This document shows, one piece after another, positions 1-8,882 of a stretch of DNA of 64,000 nt. A program made the translations under genes and the position numbers. Under the pieces are notes generated by a model, which did not search any database, was not told the DNA's origin, and saw only the letters and a list, made by a program, of their open reading frames with translations. The stretch is taken from positions 62,001 through 126,000 of the forward strand of contig NZ_VTWU01000004.1 in assembly GCF_008727865.1 (NCBI RefSeq). Direction: 5' to 3'. Numbering within the stretch: the first letter of the stretch is position 1; each line of letters starts with the position of its first letter. The DNA comes from Hymenobacter busanensis. Lineage in GTDB: Bacteria > Bacteroidota > Bacteroidia > Cytophagales > Hymenobacteraceae.

Positions 1-2811
1 TTTGGCGCGCTCGTAGGCGAAGAGGATGTCCGACTTGGTGATGCGCTCGGTGGCAATGCTGTTGCGGATGCTCTGGCGGGCAATGTCGAGGTTGGCCTCG
101 GCGGCGGGCATGTCGGTGAGCAGGGCTTCCATGCCGGCCATGGCCTCGGGGAGCTTGTCGGCCTGGGTGCCGATGTAGGAGAGTTGGTAGTTGGAGCGGC
201 CGGCTTTGTCGGCGTTGGCGTAGCGTGAGGTGGCGGAGTAGGCCAGGGCCTTTGATTCGCGCAGCTCCTGGAACACGATGCTGCCCATGCTGCCGCCGAA
301 GTACTCGTTGTAGAGGCTCACGGTGGGCACAATGTCTTTGTTGTAGACCTCGCCCTTGGTCAGGAACAGGATTTCGGCCTGCACCATGTTGTAGTCGACC
401 CAGTAGACTTTGCGGTCCTTGAGGGGGAGTTCGGCGAAGTCTTTAGCGGGCGGGGTGGGAGTGAGCTTGGCGGGTGTCTTGTGAAACTTGCTGAGTGTCT
501 CTTTTACGCCCGTAGATTCGACAACAGCTCCACCTGCACTTGGAGGGAGAAATTTATCTGAAAGCATCGGGCTCGGCCCGTAATACAGCACGCGGTGCTC
601 GTAAGTGGGCAGCTTTTTGATAAGGGCCGTAAGGTCGGCAGGCTTCAGGGCCTTTAGCTCTTTCTCACTCAGTTGGCTGGTGAAGGGGTTTTTGGGGCCA
701 TACTTCACGTAGTTGACCATGCCTTGCTGCAGAATCACGCTCTTGTTCAGCTTGGCATCCTGGCGCGACTTGAGCACGCCGGCCACCATGTCTTTCAGGG
801 CCTGGGCGTCGGGCGTGGGGTTGTTGAGGAGCTGCTCGAAGAGGTTGAGGGCGGGCTCCAGGTTTTTGTCGAGGCCGGAGAGGCTCACGAACACGCGGTC
901 GGTGCCGCTTTGCACGCCGAACGAGCAGCCGAGCTTGTAGAACTCCTGCTGGAGCTGGGCGGCCGAGAGCTTGCCGGTGCCCAGGTATTGGAGGTAGTTG
1001 GCCGCGAGGCCCAGCTTGGGGTCGTTGTTGGTGCCGATGTCGAGCACGTAGTAGAGGTCGAACAGGCCGTTTTCCTTATTCTGCGTGTAGTAGAGCGGCA
1101 GGCCGGGCTTCAGCTGCACCTGCTGAATGTCCTTCTGGTAGTCCACAAACACGGGCTGCAGCTCGGGCGCTTTCAGGGCCACCACTTGCTTGTAGTAGTC
1201 GGAGGCCACCTCGCGGTTGACGGGCACGGGCGTAATGGCGGGCTTGATGACCTTGGGCGTGCTGGTGTCTTTGCCGGTGCGCTTGTATACGAGGGCGTAG
1301 CCGGGGCCATAATACTGGCCTGCCACGCGCATCACGTCCTGCTTGGTGAGCTTGCCGAAGTCGTCGAACTGCTGGAGGTAGTCTTTCCAGTCTTGCTGGG
1401 CCACAAATGCGGCCACGAAGGCCCCAGCGCGGGCCTCGTTGCTCTCGTAGCTCTTGGTGCGCTGCAGCTGCTCGTTGTTGATGATGGCCGGAATGAGCCA
1501 GTCGGGGAAGTCGCCCTTCTTCACCTTATCGAGCTGGGCCAGCAGCAAGTCGCGCACCTGCTCCAGCGTCTGGCCCTGGCGCGGCGTGCCGTAGAGCACG
1601 TGGGTGCTGTAGTCGTTGTTGATTTCGGTGAACGAGGCGGCTTCCAACACAGCCTGCTTCTGGTTCAGGTTCAGGTCGATGAGGCCGGCCTGGCCATTGG
1701 TCAGGATCTTGTCGATCAGGCGCAGCGCCAAGGCATCCTTGGACGTAGTGCCAGGGAAACGGAAGCCCAGCATTACGTTTTCGGCGTTCGGGCCTTTCAC
1801 TTCCGACACGCGCGGGGCCTGAATGGGCTCTTCCTGGGCCGGTGTGTAGCCGGGAACGTCTTTGCGCCGAAGCTTGCCGAAGTACTGGTCGATGGTGCGG
1901 ATGGTCTGGTCGTAGTCCAGGTCGCCGCTCATGGCCACGGCCATGTTGTTGGGCACGTAGTAGCGGTCGAAATACCGCTTGATTTCGGTAATCGAGGGAT
2001 TTTGCAGGTGCTCAATGGTGCCGATGGTGGTTTGAGTGCCGTACTCGTGCTTCTGAAACAACGAACGGTTCAGGGCCTCAAATTCCTTGTTGAAGTCGTT
2101 GTCGAGGCCGCGGTTTTTCTCCTCGTACACTGCCTCCAGCTCGGTGTGAAACAAGCGCGGCACCAACTCGCCAAACCGTTCGGCCTGCACCGAGGCCCAT
2201 TGCTCAATGCGGTTCGACGGAATGTCTTCCTGGTACACCGTCTGCTCGTTGGAGGTGTAGGCATTCGAGCCCTTCGCTCCAATAGAGCCCATCAGCTTGT
2301 CGTACTCGTTGGCCACGGCGTACTTGGCCGCCACGCCCGAAACGGAGTCGATTTGGTGGTAGAGCTTCTTGCGCACCGCGGCGTCGCGGGTGGCGCGGTA
2401 CTGCTCGTACAGCCCCTCGATTTTAGCCAGCTCGGGCTGCTCGGCGGCGAAATTCTGCGTGCCCAGGTGCGAGGTACCCTTGAACACCATGTGCTCCAGG
2501 TAGTGCGCCAAGCCGGTGGCGTCGTGTGGGTCGTTTTTGGAGCCGGCGCGCACCGCCACGTACGTCTGAATGCGCGGGGCGTCGTCGTAGTCGGAGAGGT
2601 ATACCGTCAAGCCGTTGTCGAGGGTGTAGATGCGCGTTTTCAGCGGGTCGCCCTCCACGGTAGTGTACTTGTATTCCTTGGGCTTGGGGGCTTCGGCGGT
2701 CGGCGCCTGGGCCGTTGGCGCGGTAGCGGTAGCAGCGGTTTTGCTCGACTGGCACTCGGTGAGGGCCAACGCCGCCACGGCTGGCAGCAGGAGCAGGAAG
2801 GGTTTTTTCAC
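1..2811 (-). CDS. M16 family zinc metallopeptidase (pitrilysin/insulinase-like), 3' end outside window
   Basis: Exported zinc protease of the two-lobed M16 family, expected to degrade peptides in the periplasm or at the envelope. At least 937 codons are in the window and the stop lies beyond base 1. The N-terminus is hydrophobic and followed by a Cys (KKPFLLLLPAVAALALTEC), so it is a signal peptide, possibly of lipoprotein type. The inverted zinc motif HYLEH is at residues 103-107 (HxxEH), and a later TELEAVYEEKNRG segment supplies the third zinc-ligand Glu. A second, inactive-type M16 lobe follows. The GTG start at 2811 is chosen because a TAnnTTTG box sits about 30 nt upstream and no ATG lies between. 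A long open frame on the opposite strand (673-2955) is an antisense shadow. Family call is firm; substrate unknown. Confidence 0.9.
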   Translation of the reverse strand, partial: MKKPFLLLLPAVAALALTECQSSKTAATATAPTAQAPTAEAPKPKEYKYTTVEGDPLKTRIYTLDNGLTVYLSDYDDAPRIQTYVAVRAGSKNDPHDATGLAHYLEHMVFKGTSHLGTQNFAAEQPELAKIEGLYEQYRATRDAAVRKKLYHQIDSVSGVAAKYAVANEYDKLMGSIGAKGSNAYTSNEQTVYQEDIPSNRIEQWASVQAERFGELVPRLFHTELEAVYEEKNRGLDNDFNKEFEALNRSLFQKHEYGTQTTIGTIEHLQNPSITEIKRYFDRYYVPNNMAVAMSGDLDYDQTIRTIDQYFGKLRRKDVPGYTPAQEEPIQAPRVSEVKGPNAENVMLGFRFPGTTSKDALALRLIDKILTNGQAGLIDLNLNQKQAVLEAASFTEINNDYSTHVLYGTPRQGQTLEQVRDLLLAQLDKVKKGDFPDWLIPAIINNEQLQRTKSYESNEARAGAFVAAFVAQQDWKDYLQQFDDFGKLTKQDVMRVAGQYYGPGYALVYKRTGKDTSTPKVIKPAITPVPVNREVASDYYKQVVALKAPELQPVFVDYQKDIQQVQLKPGLPLYYTQNKENGLFDLYYVLDIGTNNDPKLGLAANYLQYLGTGKLSAAQLQQEFYKLGCSFGVQSGTDRVFVSLSGLDKNLEPALNLFEQLLNNPTPDAQALKDMVAGVLKSRQDAKLNKSVILQQGMVNYVKYGPKNPFTSQLSEKELKALKPADLTALIKKLPTYEHRVLYYGPSPMLSDKFLPPSAGGAVVESTGVKETLSKFHKTPAKLTPTPPAKDFAELPLKDRKVYWVDYNMVQAEILFLTKGEVYNKDIVPTVSLYNEYFGGSMGSIVFQELRESKALAYSATSRYANADKAGRSNYQLSYIGTQADKLPEAMAGMEALLTDMPAAEANLDIARQSIRNSIATERITKSDILFAYERAK

Positions 2812-2839
2812 GGGAATCAGCGTTTCAGCGGGAATGCAC

Positions 2840-2847
2840 CAAAGGTA
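2840..2847 (-). promoter_or_regulatory. Bacteroidota -7 promoter element (TACCTTTG) of the M16 peptidase gene
   Basis: Read on the minus strand this is TACCTTTG, an exact match to the Bacteroidota -7 consensus TAnnTTTG. It lies about 30 nt before the GTG start, giving a short leader. No convincing -33 TTTG was seen at the usual spacing. Confidence 0.6.
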
Positions 2848-2884
2848 GCAGAGCAGCCAGAACAGCAGGACGCAGCCAAAAGCT

Positions 2885-3047
2885 CCCCTGCTTTGCCAAG
2901 GAGGGGACGCGGCAGTTTACTGCCGCTGGGGTGGTTCCGTCGTTGCCGACATTGAACGACTAACGACAGGCCCTCATGCTTCGACAAGCTCAGCATGAAG
3001 GCCTTATACACAACGACCGAACCATTCCCTCCTTGGATAAGAAGGGG
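2885..3047. repeat. MITE-like intergenic element with imperfect terminal inverted repeats
   Basis: A 163-bp non-coding segment bounded by 21-nt inverted repeats: 2885-2905 and 3027-3047 match at 18 of 21 positions when one is reverse-complemented; each carries CCAAGGAGGG or its complement. It fills most of the gap between the M16 gene and dnaX. A smaller palindrome (2974-2998) lies inside. No transposase is encoded. Bacteroidota genomes often carry dispersed intergenic repeats of this look, so a non-autonomous mobile repeat is the best explanation, but copy number cannot be judged from one window. Confidence 0.5.
2974..2998. repeat. REP-like palindrome (TCATGCT ... AGCATGA)
   Basis: Inverted repeat with arms TCATGCT (2974-2980) and AGCATGA (2992-2998) around the core TCGACAAGCTC. 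Sequences of this type recur in intergenic DNA of many bacterial genomes. It lies inside the larger MITE-like element. Confidence 0.45.
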
Positions 3048-3080
3048 ATAGTTCTTATGCCAGCAGGCTCGTGACTTCGC

Positions 3081-5150
3081 CTAAAAATCCGTGTCGAGGC
3101 CCAGGCGTTGCTTCATTTCCATGAGCACCGGGTACTTATCGGCCAGGAAGGCAAACTTGTCGGTGGAGGTGTAGAGGCGCTTCACCGTGGGCGCCGATTC
3201 CACCACATCGGCGGCCAAGCGCAGAGTGCGGTAGCCGGTGCGGCGCTTCAGCTCCAGCAGCAGCTCGGGGCGGAAGGCGTTGAACTGGTCCATCTGCACG
3301 CCGTTGTCGAGGTGCAGCTGAATGGTGTGCTGCTCGTCGGCGTGCACGGGGCGGTTGAGCACGAGGTACTCGCTCATGCTGTTGACCTTCCGCTCCTCGG
3401 CAATTTCGGCCCACACCCGCTGTAGCACGGCATTGTCGATGTGCCCGGTTACGGGGCCATCGGCTTCTTCCTCCACCACTACCGCCGCTGCTTCCTGCTT
3501 CTGCGTGGCCTGTGCTTTCACGGCCTGCAGGTTCATCTTCGGAATGGCAATGGGCTTGGGCGCAGGCCGCGCCGCACCGGGAATCGGGCTGTGAGCTTCG
3601 GCTACCAGGGTCGGGGCACCGGGCTCGTGGCCGGCCACGCTGGGCCGACCGGCGGCCACGTGCGGCAGCGTGTCCACCAGCTGCGCTTTGGTCGAGGGCC
3701 GTTCCTCCTGCTCGGTTTCGATGCTGGGCGTGGGGTGCATTTCCGCCACGCCGCTTTGCACGGGCACAATGGGCTCGGGCGCGGCCGGCGCGTGGGCCTG
3801 GGTGCCGTTGCCGTTCGGCTGCGGATAGGCCGAGGCCGAATCGTGGGCTACGGCTCCATTTAAGCCAGTTCCGTTAGCGGGATAGGCTGCCGAGCCGTTG
3901 GCCTGGCGAGGGCCCGCCGAAGCCGGCGCGGCCAGTGGCGCAACGGCTGCCGGGGCAGCGTGCGCTACGCCGTTAGTTTTTTTTTTAGCCTCGCCGTTGT
4001 CCGACGAGGCGACGAGGCTGCCGGCCGAGGCTACCAGGTCCTGGGTCAGCTGCACGGCGTTGCGCAGGTAGGCCAGCTTCATGAGCACCAGCTCCACATG
4101 CAGGCGCTGGTTTTTGGCCGCTTTGAAGTCCCGGTCGCACTGGCTGAGCAGGTTCAGGCCGGTAACGAGGAAACTCAGCGGTGCCTGCCGGGCCTGGTCG
4201 ACGTAGCGCTGGCGCAGGCCCTCCGACACTTCCAGCAGCTGCACCGTTTGCGGGTCTTTGCTCACCAGCAGGCCGCGCAGGTGCTCGGCGGCGCCCACCA
4301 CAAACTGGTGCAAATCGAAGCCGTTCTGCACCACTTCGTCCAGCAGCAGCAGCGTGGCGGTGAGGTTTTGTGTGAGGCAGGCTTCGGTGAGGCGGAAATA
4401 GTACTCGTAGTCGAGCACGTGCAGGTTCTGCACTACCGCCCGGTAGCTCAGCTGATGGCCCGAGAAGGTCACCATCTGGTCGAAAATACTGAGCGCGTCG
4501 CGCAGGCCGCCGTCGGCTTTCTGCGCAATCAGGTGCAGCGCGTCTTCCTCGGCCGTCACCTCTTCCTTGGCCGAAACATAGGCCAAGTGCCCCACGATGT
4601 CGTCGAGCTTGATGCGGTTGAAGTCGAAAATCTGGCATCGCGACAGAATCGTGGGAATGATCTTGTGGCGCTCCGTGGTGGCCAGAATGAAAATGGCGTA
4701 GCCCGGCGGCTCTTCCAGCGTCTTCAGAAAGGCGTTGAAGGCCGCGTTCGAGAGCATGTGCACCTCGTCGATGATGTACACCTTGTAGCGGCCGGCCTGC
4801 GGGGCGTAGCGCACCTGCTCCACCAAGCTGCGGATGTCTTCGACGCTGTTGTTGGAGGCCGCGTCCAGCTCGTGCACGTTGAACGAGGCGCTCTGGTTGA
4901 AGGCCCGGCAGGAGTCGCACTGGTCGCAGGCCTCGGCCTCGGGCGTGAGGTTGGTGCAGTTGATGGTTTTGGCCAGAATGCGGGCGCAGGTGGTTTTGCC
5001 CACCCCGCGCGGGCCGCAAAACAGGAACGCCTGGGCCAAATGGCCGGTCACGATGGCGTTTTGCAGCGTGGTGGTCACGTGCTGCTGCCCTACCACGCTG
5101 CGGAACGTGGCGGGACGGTACTTACGGGCCGAAACGACGAAATTTTCCAT
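3081..5150 (-). CDS. dnaX: DNA polymerase III subunit gamma/tau
   Basis: Clamp-loader ATPase of the replicative polymerase, 689 residues. The N-terminal AAA+ module opens with MENFVVSARKYRP and has Walker A GPRGVGKTT near residue 45, a structural zinc site (C...CDQCDSC, four cysteines near residues 64-79) and Walker B IIDEVHML. Domain III follows, then a long Ala/Pro-rich linker (about residues 385-560) and a C-terminal tau-type domain ending LDTDF. The ATG at 5150 is preferred over an in-frame TTG at 5165 because a -7 promoter box (5163-5170) covers that TTG. It is monocistronic as far as visible. Length and domain order are normal for Bacteroidota DnaX. Confidence 0.97.
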   Translation of the reverse strand: MENFVVSARKYRPATFRSVVGQQHVTTTLQNAIVTGHLAQAFLFCGPRGVGKTTCARILAKTINCTNLTPEAEACDQCDSCRAFNQSASFNVHELDAASNNSVEDIRSLVEQVRYAPQAGRYKVYIIDEVHMLSNAAFNAFLKTLEEPPGYAIFILATTERHKIIPTILSRCQIFDFNRIKLDDIVGHLAYVSAKEEVTAEEDALHLIAQKADGGLRDALSIFDQMVTFSGHQLSYRAVVQNLHVLDYEYYFRLTEACLTQNLTATLLLLDEVVQNGFDLHQFVVGAAEHLRGLLVSKDPQTVQLLEVSEGLRQRYVDQARQAPLSFLVTGLNLLSQCDRDFKAAKNQRLHVELVLMKLAYLRNAVQLTQDLVASAGSLVASSDNGEAKKKTNGVAHAAPAAVAPLAAPASAGPRQANGSAAYPANGTGLNGAVAHDSASAYPQPNGNGTQAHAPAAPEPIVPVQSGVAEMHPTPSIETEQEERPSTKAQLVDTLPHVAAGRPSVAGHEPGAPTLVAEAHSPIPGAARPAPKPIAIPKMNLQAVKAQATQKQEAAAVVVEEEADGPVTGHIDNAVLQRVWAEIAEERKVNSMSEYLVLNRPVHADEQHTIQLHLDNGVQMDQFNAFRPELLLELKRRTGYRTLRLAADVVESAPTVKRLYTSTDKFAFLADKYPVLMEMKQRLGLDTDF

Positions 5151-5162
5151 GCTCACTCCCTG

Positions 5163-5170
5163 CAAAGATA
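5163..5170 (-). promoter_or_regulatory. -7 promoter element (TATCTTTG) of dnaX
   Basis: TATCTTTG on the minus strand, an exact TAnnTTTG match, ends 13 nt before the dnaX ATG. It implies a very short leader and rules out the upstream TTG as start. Confidence 0.65.
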
Positions 5171-5342
5171 CCCTGAAAAGGTCGGGTTTGGAAGGAAAGT
5201 TCGGCGCCCGGCAGCCTTGTTTACCCCGCGAACCGCGCCTGCGCCCAGCCTGGGTCCGACTTGGGGTGCGGCTGGCCCGGCCGCTTATTCGAGCCCATGT
5301 AAACCGATTTCTTGATCAAATGCTATTGCCATTAATTATTGA

Positions 5343-5364
5343 CAATCACATTATTGTGTGATTG
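5343..5364. promoter_or_regulatory. Dyad element upstream of the S9 peptidase gene
   Basis: CAATCACA (5343-5350) and TGTGATTG (5357-5364) form a perfect 8-bp inverted repeat with a 6-nt spacer, in an AT-rich patch about 80 nt before the peptidase start. It could be a regulator site or an RNA hairpin. The other bases between dnaX and this gene show nothing else. Confidence 0.3.
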
Positions 5365-5440
5365 TGCCGTCGAGGTTGTTTGGCTTCCTTGGGTGCTTTC
5401 CAGTTCTCATTCCACAACCACCAACCTGTTGCCGTACCTT

Positions 5441-7621
5441 ATGAAATCAGCCGTACTTCTTCTTGCCTTGTGCGCGCCCGTCGCCGCGCTGGCGCAAGCC
5501 GGGCCGCCCGCCGCGCCCTCGGTAACTGCCACCGATACCTACTTCGGCGCGACGGTAACCGACCCCTACCGCAACCTGGAAAACCTGGCCGACCCGGCCG
5601 TGGCCGCCTGGATGAAAACGCAGAGCGAATACGCCCGCCGCACGCTCGACGCCATTCCCGGTCGGCAGCAGCTAATCAAGCAGATGCTGGACTTTGATGC
5701 GCGCAAAAGCGCCCAGGTCACGAAACCGCACATTGCCCACAACGACCGGTACTTCTACCTCAAAACCCGGCCGCAGGACCAGCAGCCCAAACTCTACTGC
5801 CGCGACGGCTACAAGGGCACGGAGGTGCTGCTCTTCGATCCGGAGAATTTCGAGCAGGGCAAAGTATACACCATCAACTCCTTTTCGCCGTCCTTCGATG
5901 GCTCGAAGGTGGCTTTTGCGCTGAGTGAGAAGGGCGCCGAGGTAGGCCAAGGGCTGATAATGGACGTGAAGACCCGGAAAATCTACCCCGAACGCCTGCG
6001 GCCGCTGTCGATGGGCGGGGCCGGCGAATGGCTGCCCGACAACGCCAGTTTTACCTACACGCCGCTCAACAGCGCCGACGTGAAAGACAACAACGCCCGC
6101 CTCAACACGCAGTCGTTTGTGCACCGCGTGGGCACGCCGCAAAGCCAGGACCGCGCGGTTTTCTCTGCCCAAACCTACCCCGCACTGGGCATCAAGCCCG
6201 AGGAATACCCCTACGCTTTCTACGAGCAAGACAGCAAAATGCTGTTCGGCCTGCTCTACACCGTAGACCGTTACCTGAAGGCCTATTATGCCCCCGCAAC
6301 CGACCTGAGCAAGCCCAAGATTAACTGGCAGCCGCTGTTTCGTTCGGAGCAGGAGGTGACCAACGTGGCCGGCGACGGGGAGTACCTGTACTTCGTAACG
6401 TCGAAGAACACGCCGCGCCAGAAGATCATGCGCATGCCTGCCGCCAAGCCTGAGGTGGCCACGGCCGAGGTGCTGGTGCCGGAAAGCACCGACGAAGCCA
6501 TCAACGATGACCACTTCAAGGTAACCAAAGACGGCCTGTACTTTGTACGCACCCGCAATGGCGTGGAAGCCAAGCTCTACTTCGTGGCCAAAGGCAGCAA
6601 AACCGCGCAGCTCATCAAACTACCGCGGCCCGCTGGTTCCATTGAACTGCACACCAAAAACGCCCAGTCGCCGGACCTGTGGGTGACGACGGTGGGCTGG
6701 ACCGCCGACCGCACCCGCTACCATTACGCGGCCGCTACCGGGCAGTTTCGCCCCGAGCCGCTGTCGTCGGAAGCGCAGTACCCCGAATTCAAAGACTTGG
6801 TGGTGGAAGAGCTGATGGTGCCCTCGCACGACGGTGTGCAGGTGCCCCTTTCGCTGATTTACAAGAAAGGCACCCCGCGCAACGGCTCGGCTCCTACTCT
6901 GATGGTGGGCTACGGCGCCTATTCCAAGTCGACGGGGCCGTTTTTCTACCCGCCGTATTTGCTCTGGGCGCAGCAGGGCGGCGTGCTGGCCGTGCCCCAC
7001 GTGCGCGGCGGCGGCGAACTGGGCGAAGAATGGCACAAAGCCGGGCAGAAAACCACCAAGCCCAATACCTGGAAAGACCTCATTGCCTCGGCCGAGTACA
7101 TGGTGAAAAACCAGTACACCGCACCGGGTAAAATTGCCATGAACGGCGGCAGCGCGGGCGGCATCCTCATCGGGCGGGCCATGACGGAGCGCCCCGACCT
7201 GTTTGCCGTGGCCATGCCGGAAGTAGGCTGCCTGAACGCGGTGCGCATGGAAAACTCGCCCAACGGCCCCGTCAACGTGCCCGAGTTCGGCACGGTGCAG
7301 AAGGAAGACGAGTGCAAGGCCCTGCTGGAAATGGATGCCTACCTGCACCTGAAAAAAGGCGTCAAATACCCCGCAACGCTGGTCACGGCCGGGTTCAACG
7401 ACCCGCGCGTTATTGCCTGGCAGCCCGCCAAGTTTGCCGCCCGCCTGCAGGCCAGCAACGCCTCGGGCAAGCCCATACTCTTCTTCACCGATTACGAAGC
7501 CGGCCACGGCATTGGCGACTCCAAGCAAAAGCAGTTTGAAACGATGGCCGATCTGCTGAGCTTCGGGCTGTGGCAAACAGGCGTGGCTGCATTCCAGCCG
7601 GCCGCCACCGCTTCAAAATAA
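5441..7621 (+). CDS. Prolyl oligopeptidase family serine peptidase (S9A), exported
   Basis: Serine peptidase that cleaves proline-containing oligopeptides, 726 residues, within the usual S9A size range. A signal peptide (MKSAVLLLALCAPVAALAQA) opens the protein, so it acts outside the cytoplasm. The N-terminal beta-propeller spans about residues 25-430. The alpha/beta-hydrolase domain holds the nucleophile Ser571 in NGGSAGG, the acid in FNDPRV and the His in AGHGIG. The ATG at 5441 is chosen because the signal peptide begins there; an in-frame extension to 5339 would add a non-signal sequence. It stands alone between dnaX (divergent) and ssrA. Endopeptidase specificity is inferred from the family. 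Confidence 0.92.
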   Translation: MKSAVLLLALCAPVAALAQAGPPAAPSVTATDTYFGATVTDPYRNLENLADPAVAAWMKTQSEYARRTLDAIPGRQQLIKQMLDFDARKSAQVTKPHIAHNDRYFYLKTRPQDQQPKLYCRDGYKGTEVLLFDPENFEQGKVYTINSFSPSFDGSKVAFALSEKGAEVGQGLIMDVKTRKIYPERLRPLSMGGAGEWLPDNASFTYTPLNSADVKDNNARLNTQSFVHRVGTPQSQDRAVFSAQTYPALGIKPEEYPYAFYEQDSKMLFGLLYTVDRYLKAYYAPATDLSKPKINWQPLFRSEQEVTNVAGDGEYLYFVTSKNTPRQKIMRMPAAKPEVATAEVLVPESTDEAINDDHFKVTKDGLYFVRTRNGVEAKLYFVAKGSKTAQLIKLPRPAGSIELHTKNAQSPDLWVTTVGWTADRTRYHYAAATGQFRPEPLSSEAQYPEFKDLVVEELMVPSHDGVQVPLSLIYKKGTPRNGSAPTLMVGYGAYSKSTGPFFYPPYLLWAQQGGVLAVPHVRGGGELGEEWHKAGQKTTKPNTWKDLIASAEYMVKNQYTAPGKIAMNGGSAGGILIGRAMTERPDLFAVAMPEVGCLNAVRMENSPNGPVNVPEFGTVQKEDECKALLEMDAYLHLKKGVKYPATLVTAGFNDPRVIAWQPAKFAARLQASNASGKPILFFTDYEAGHGIGDSKQKQFETMADLLSFGLWQTGVAAFQPAATASK

Positions 7622-7804
7622 CACAGCTGTCAAAAGGCACCAGAACCGCAGCCTTTGGACGGCCCCGCTACCCCCTGGCGAGGCTTTCCGAAGGCTGCGG
7701 TTCCGGGGCGCCCGGCGGAACAATTTCGGCCTTGGCAAACGTTTTACCCTCGATGTGCGTACCTTCGCACCCCGCCTTTCGAGGCGGTACGTTCTTTTAC
7801 AATT

Positions 7805-8173
7805 GGGGCTGACCGGAATTGACAGCTCGTGCAAGTCGCGAGTAAGCGTGTCGAGAGTTGAATGAATCTCTCGCCAACAAATCATTCGACCAACAACTGG
7901 CGACTACTCGTACGCCATGGCTGCCTAGTCTAGGTACTAAGCACTAGCCATCATCCCGCATCCGTCTTCCTTTTCACGGGTGAGTTCGGGGTGTCGAAAG
8001 CATTAGGATAGTTTGGGTGGCGCTGCGACGCCCAAGCGAAACTCAAGCAGATAAGGGTAACCTATAGGCCTGATGTGCGCCTCGGTTGCTTCGAACAAAG
8101 CAAGCATAGCTACACACGTAGAAAGCTCGTCGTCTTCCTTGTCTGGACCAGGGTTCGACTCCCTGCAGCTCCA
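7805..8173 (+). ncRNA. ssrA: Transfer-messenger RNA (tmRNA)
   Basis: Rescues stalled ribosomes by acting as tRNA-Ala and mRNA. The 5' end GGGGCTGACCGGAATTGAC pairs with the 3' end CAGCTCC-A to form a 7-bp acceptor stem (7805-7811 with 8166-8172). A T-arm GGTTCGACTCC precedes it, and CCA is not encoded. The tag frame is GGC GAC TAC TCG TAC GCC ATG GCT GCC TAG near 7900-7929, giving tag GDYSYAMAA, similar in length and AA ending to Bacteroidota tags such as GENNYALAA. A likely promoter box TACCTTCG (7760-7767) lies upstream. The 3' 22 nt are part of the island's left att repeat, so the gene has been rebuilt by the inserted element and remains intact. Confidence 0.93.
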
Positions 8174-8176
8174 CTT
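8152..8176 (+). repeat. attL core repeat (tmRNA 3' end)
   Basis: 25 nt identical to 27206-27230. It restores the T-arm and acceptor of tmRNA. Identity extends beyond it (one mismatch, then 11 matching bases), indicating that the crossover lies inside the tmRNA T-arm to terminator region. Confidence 0.85.
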
Positions 8177-8177
8177 T

Positions 8178-8211
8178 AAACCCTCTTCACAATGCGTGGG
8201 GAGGGTTTTTT
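8178..8211 (+). terminator. Rho-independent terminator after tmRNA (island-derived copy)
   Basis: Stem AAACCCTC (8178-8185) with GAGGGTTT (8201-8208), followed by a T tract. It is a diverged duplicate of the terminator at 27232-27265. Confidence 0.75.
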
Positions 8212-8218
8212 GTTGTAT

Positions 8219-8238
8219 GGGGTACAGATAGGGGTACA
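8219..8238 (+). repeat. Left GGGGTACA repeat pair, candidate integrase arm sites
   Basis: GGGGTACA occurs at 8219-8226 and again at 8231-8238, a 12-bp pitch. The same octamer occurs twice with the same pitch and orientation at 27069-27088 near the right end. Short direct repeats flanking the att core are typical binding sites for the N-terminal arm-binding domain of tyrosine recombinases. Confidence 0.55.
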
Positions 8239-8868
8239 AGCAGGACGTTTCAAATTACTTCATCTAATCCCTGCCTTACCAAAATCAAGCTAACCTTTCT
8301 ATCCAATAAGGAGCGAAGGCTGGTAAGAGAGGGTGCGGACTTAAAGACACGGGCAACCGGAATCAACGAAGCCGTAATCGAGGAAGATGTAATAGGACTT
8401 GTGAGGACAGAACAGGCGCAATGGTGTTATGAATCACGTAGCGCATTTTGAATCCAGGGGTAGGTGATGCTCTATGCCTGTCTCATTCCGCTCTTCTACG
8501 ATGTGACATGTACCAAAGGGGCATGTAATGCATCATAAAATACCCGTGTTCTTCAATTACAAAAGGCTGATATTCTAGCAGAAGAGCGCAAATTAACAAG
8601 TTTTGTGAAATGGGGTACCCGGTCAGATAAACTCGTTTCAATCTTGACTTACCCCCCCCGCTGCCACATGGCTTACCCCGTATACCGATGTGAGCCATAA
8701 TTTTTCGTTGTCAGAGGCGTGCTAATGATGATGATGCTGACATTTATCAACAGGGCCAATATTTGTATTTTTTTAAGTTTGGTTACTTCAATACGCCTTG
8801 CCTCGATATGCCTGTAAGAACCCTATTGACTGTTAGTAGGTAAAGTGAGAGCCAGTAATCATATTGCC
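8239..8868. other. Left-end non-coding region of the island
   Basis: About 630 nt without a convincing gene. A frame without an ATG (codons in phase with the TGA at 8449-8451) reads LSNKERRLVREGADLKTRA and onward for about 55 more-or-less protein-like codons, which may be a decayed gene end. A 71-codon minus-strand frame (8483-8698) has no promoter box or recognisable motif. A run of eight C lies near 8651. The remainder is AT-rich and leads into the promoter at 8869. Confidence 0.4.
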
Positions 8869-8876
8869 TACCTTTG
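8869..8876 (+). promoter_or_regulatory. -7 promoter element (TACCTTTG) of the metal cassette
   Basis: Exact TAnnTTTG match, 6 nt before the ATG of the DUF6660 gene at 8883. It would give a nearly leaderless transcript and may also drive the RND genes downstream. Confidence 0.6.
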
Positions 8877-8882
8877 CACTTC

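Noticed and set aside
673-2955. 760-codon plus-strand open frame
   Set aside because: It is antisense to the M16 peptidase, whose HxxEH motif and domain order are clear. GC-rich codon bias leaves the opposite strand open; the translation is Val/Gly/Leu/His-rich without motifs.
8003-8239. 78-codon minus-strand frame
   Set aside because: It lies over tmRNA and the att site; tmRNA structure explains the sequence.
8483-8698. 71-codon minus-strand frame in the left island end
   Set aside because: No promoter, no neighbour coupling, low-information sequence; kept only as a remark in the region entry.
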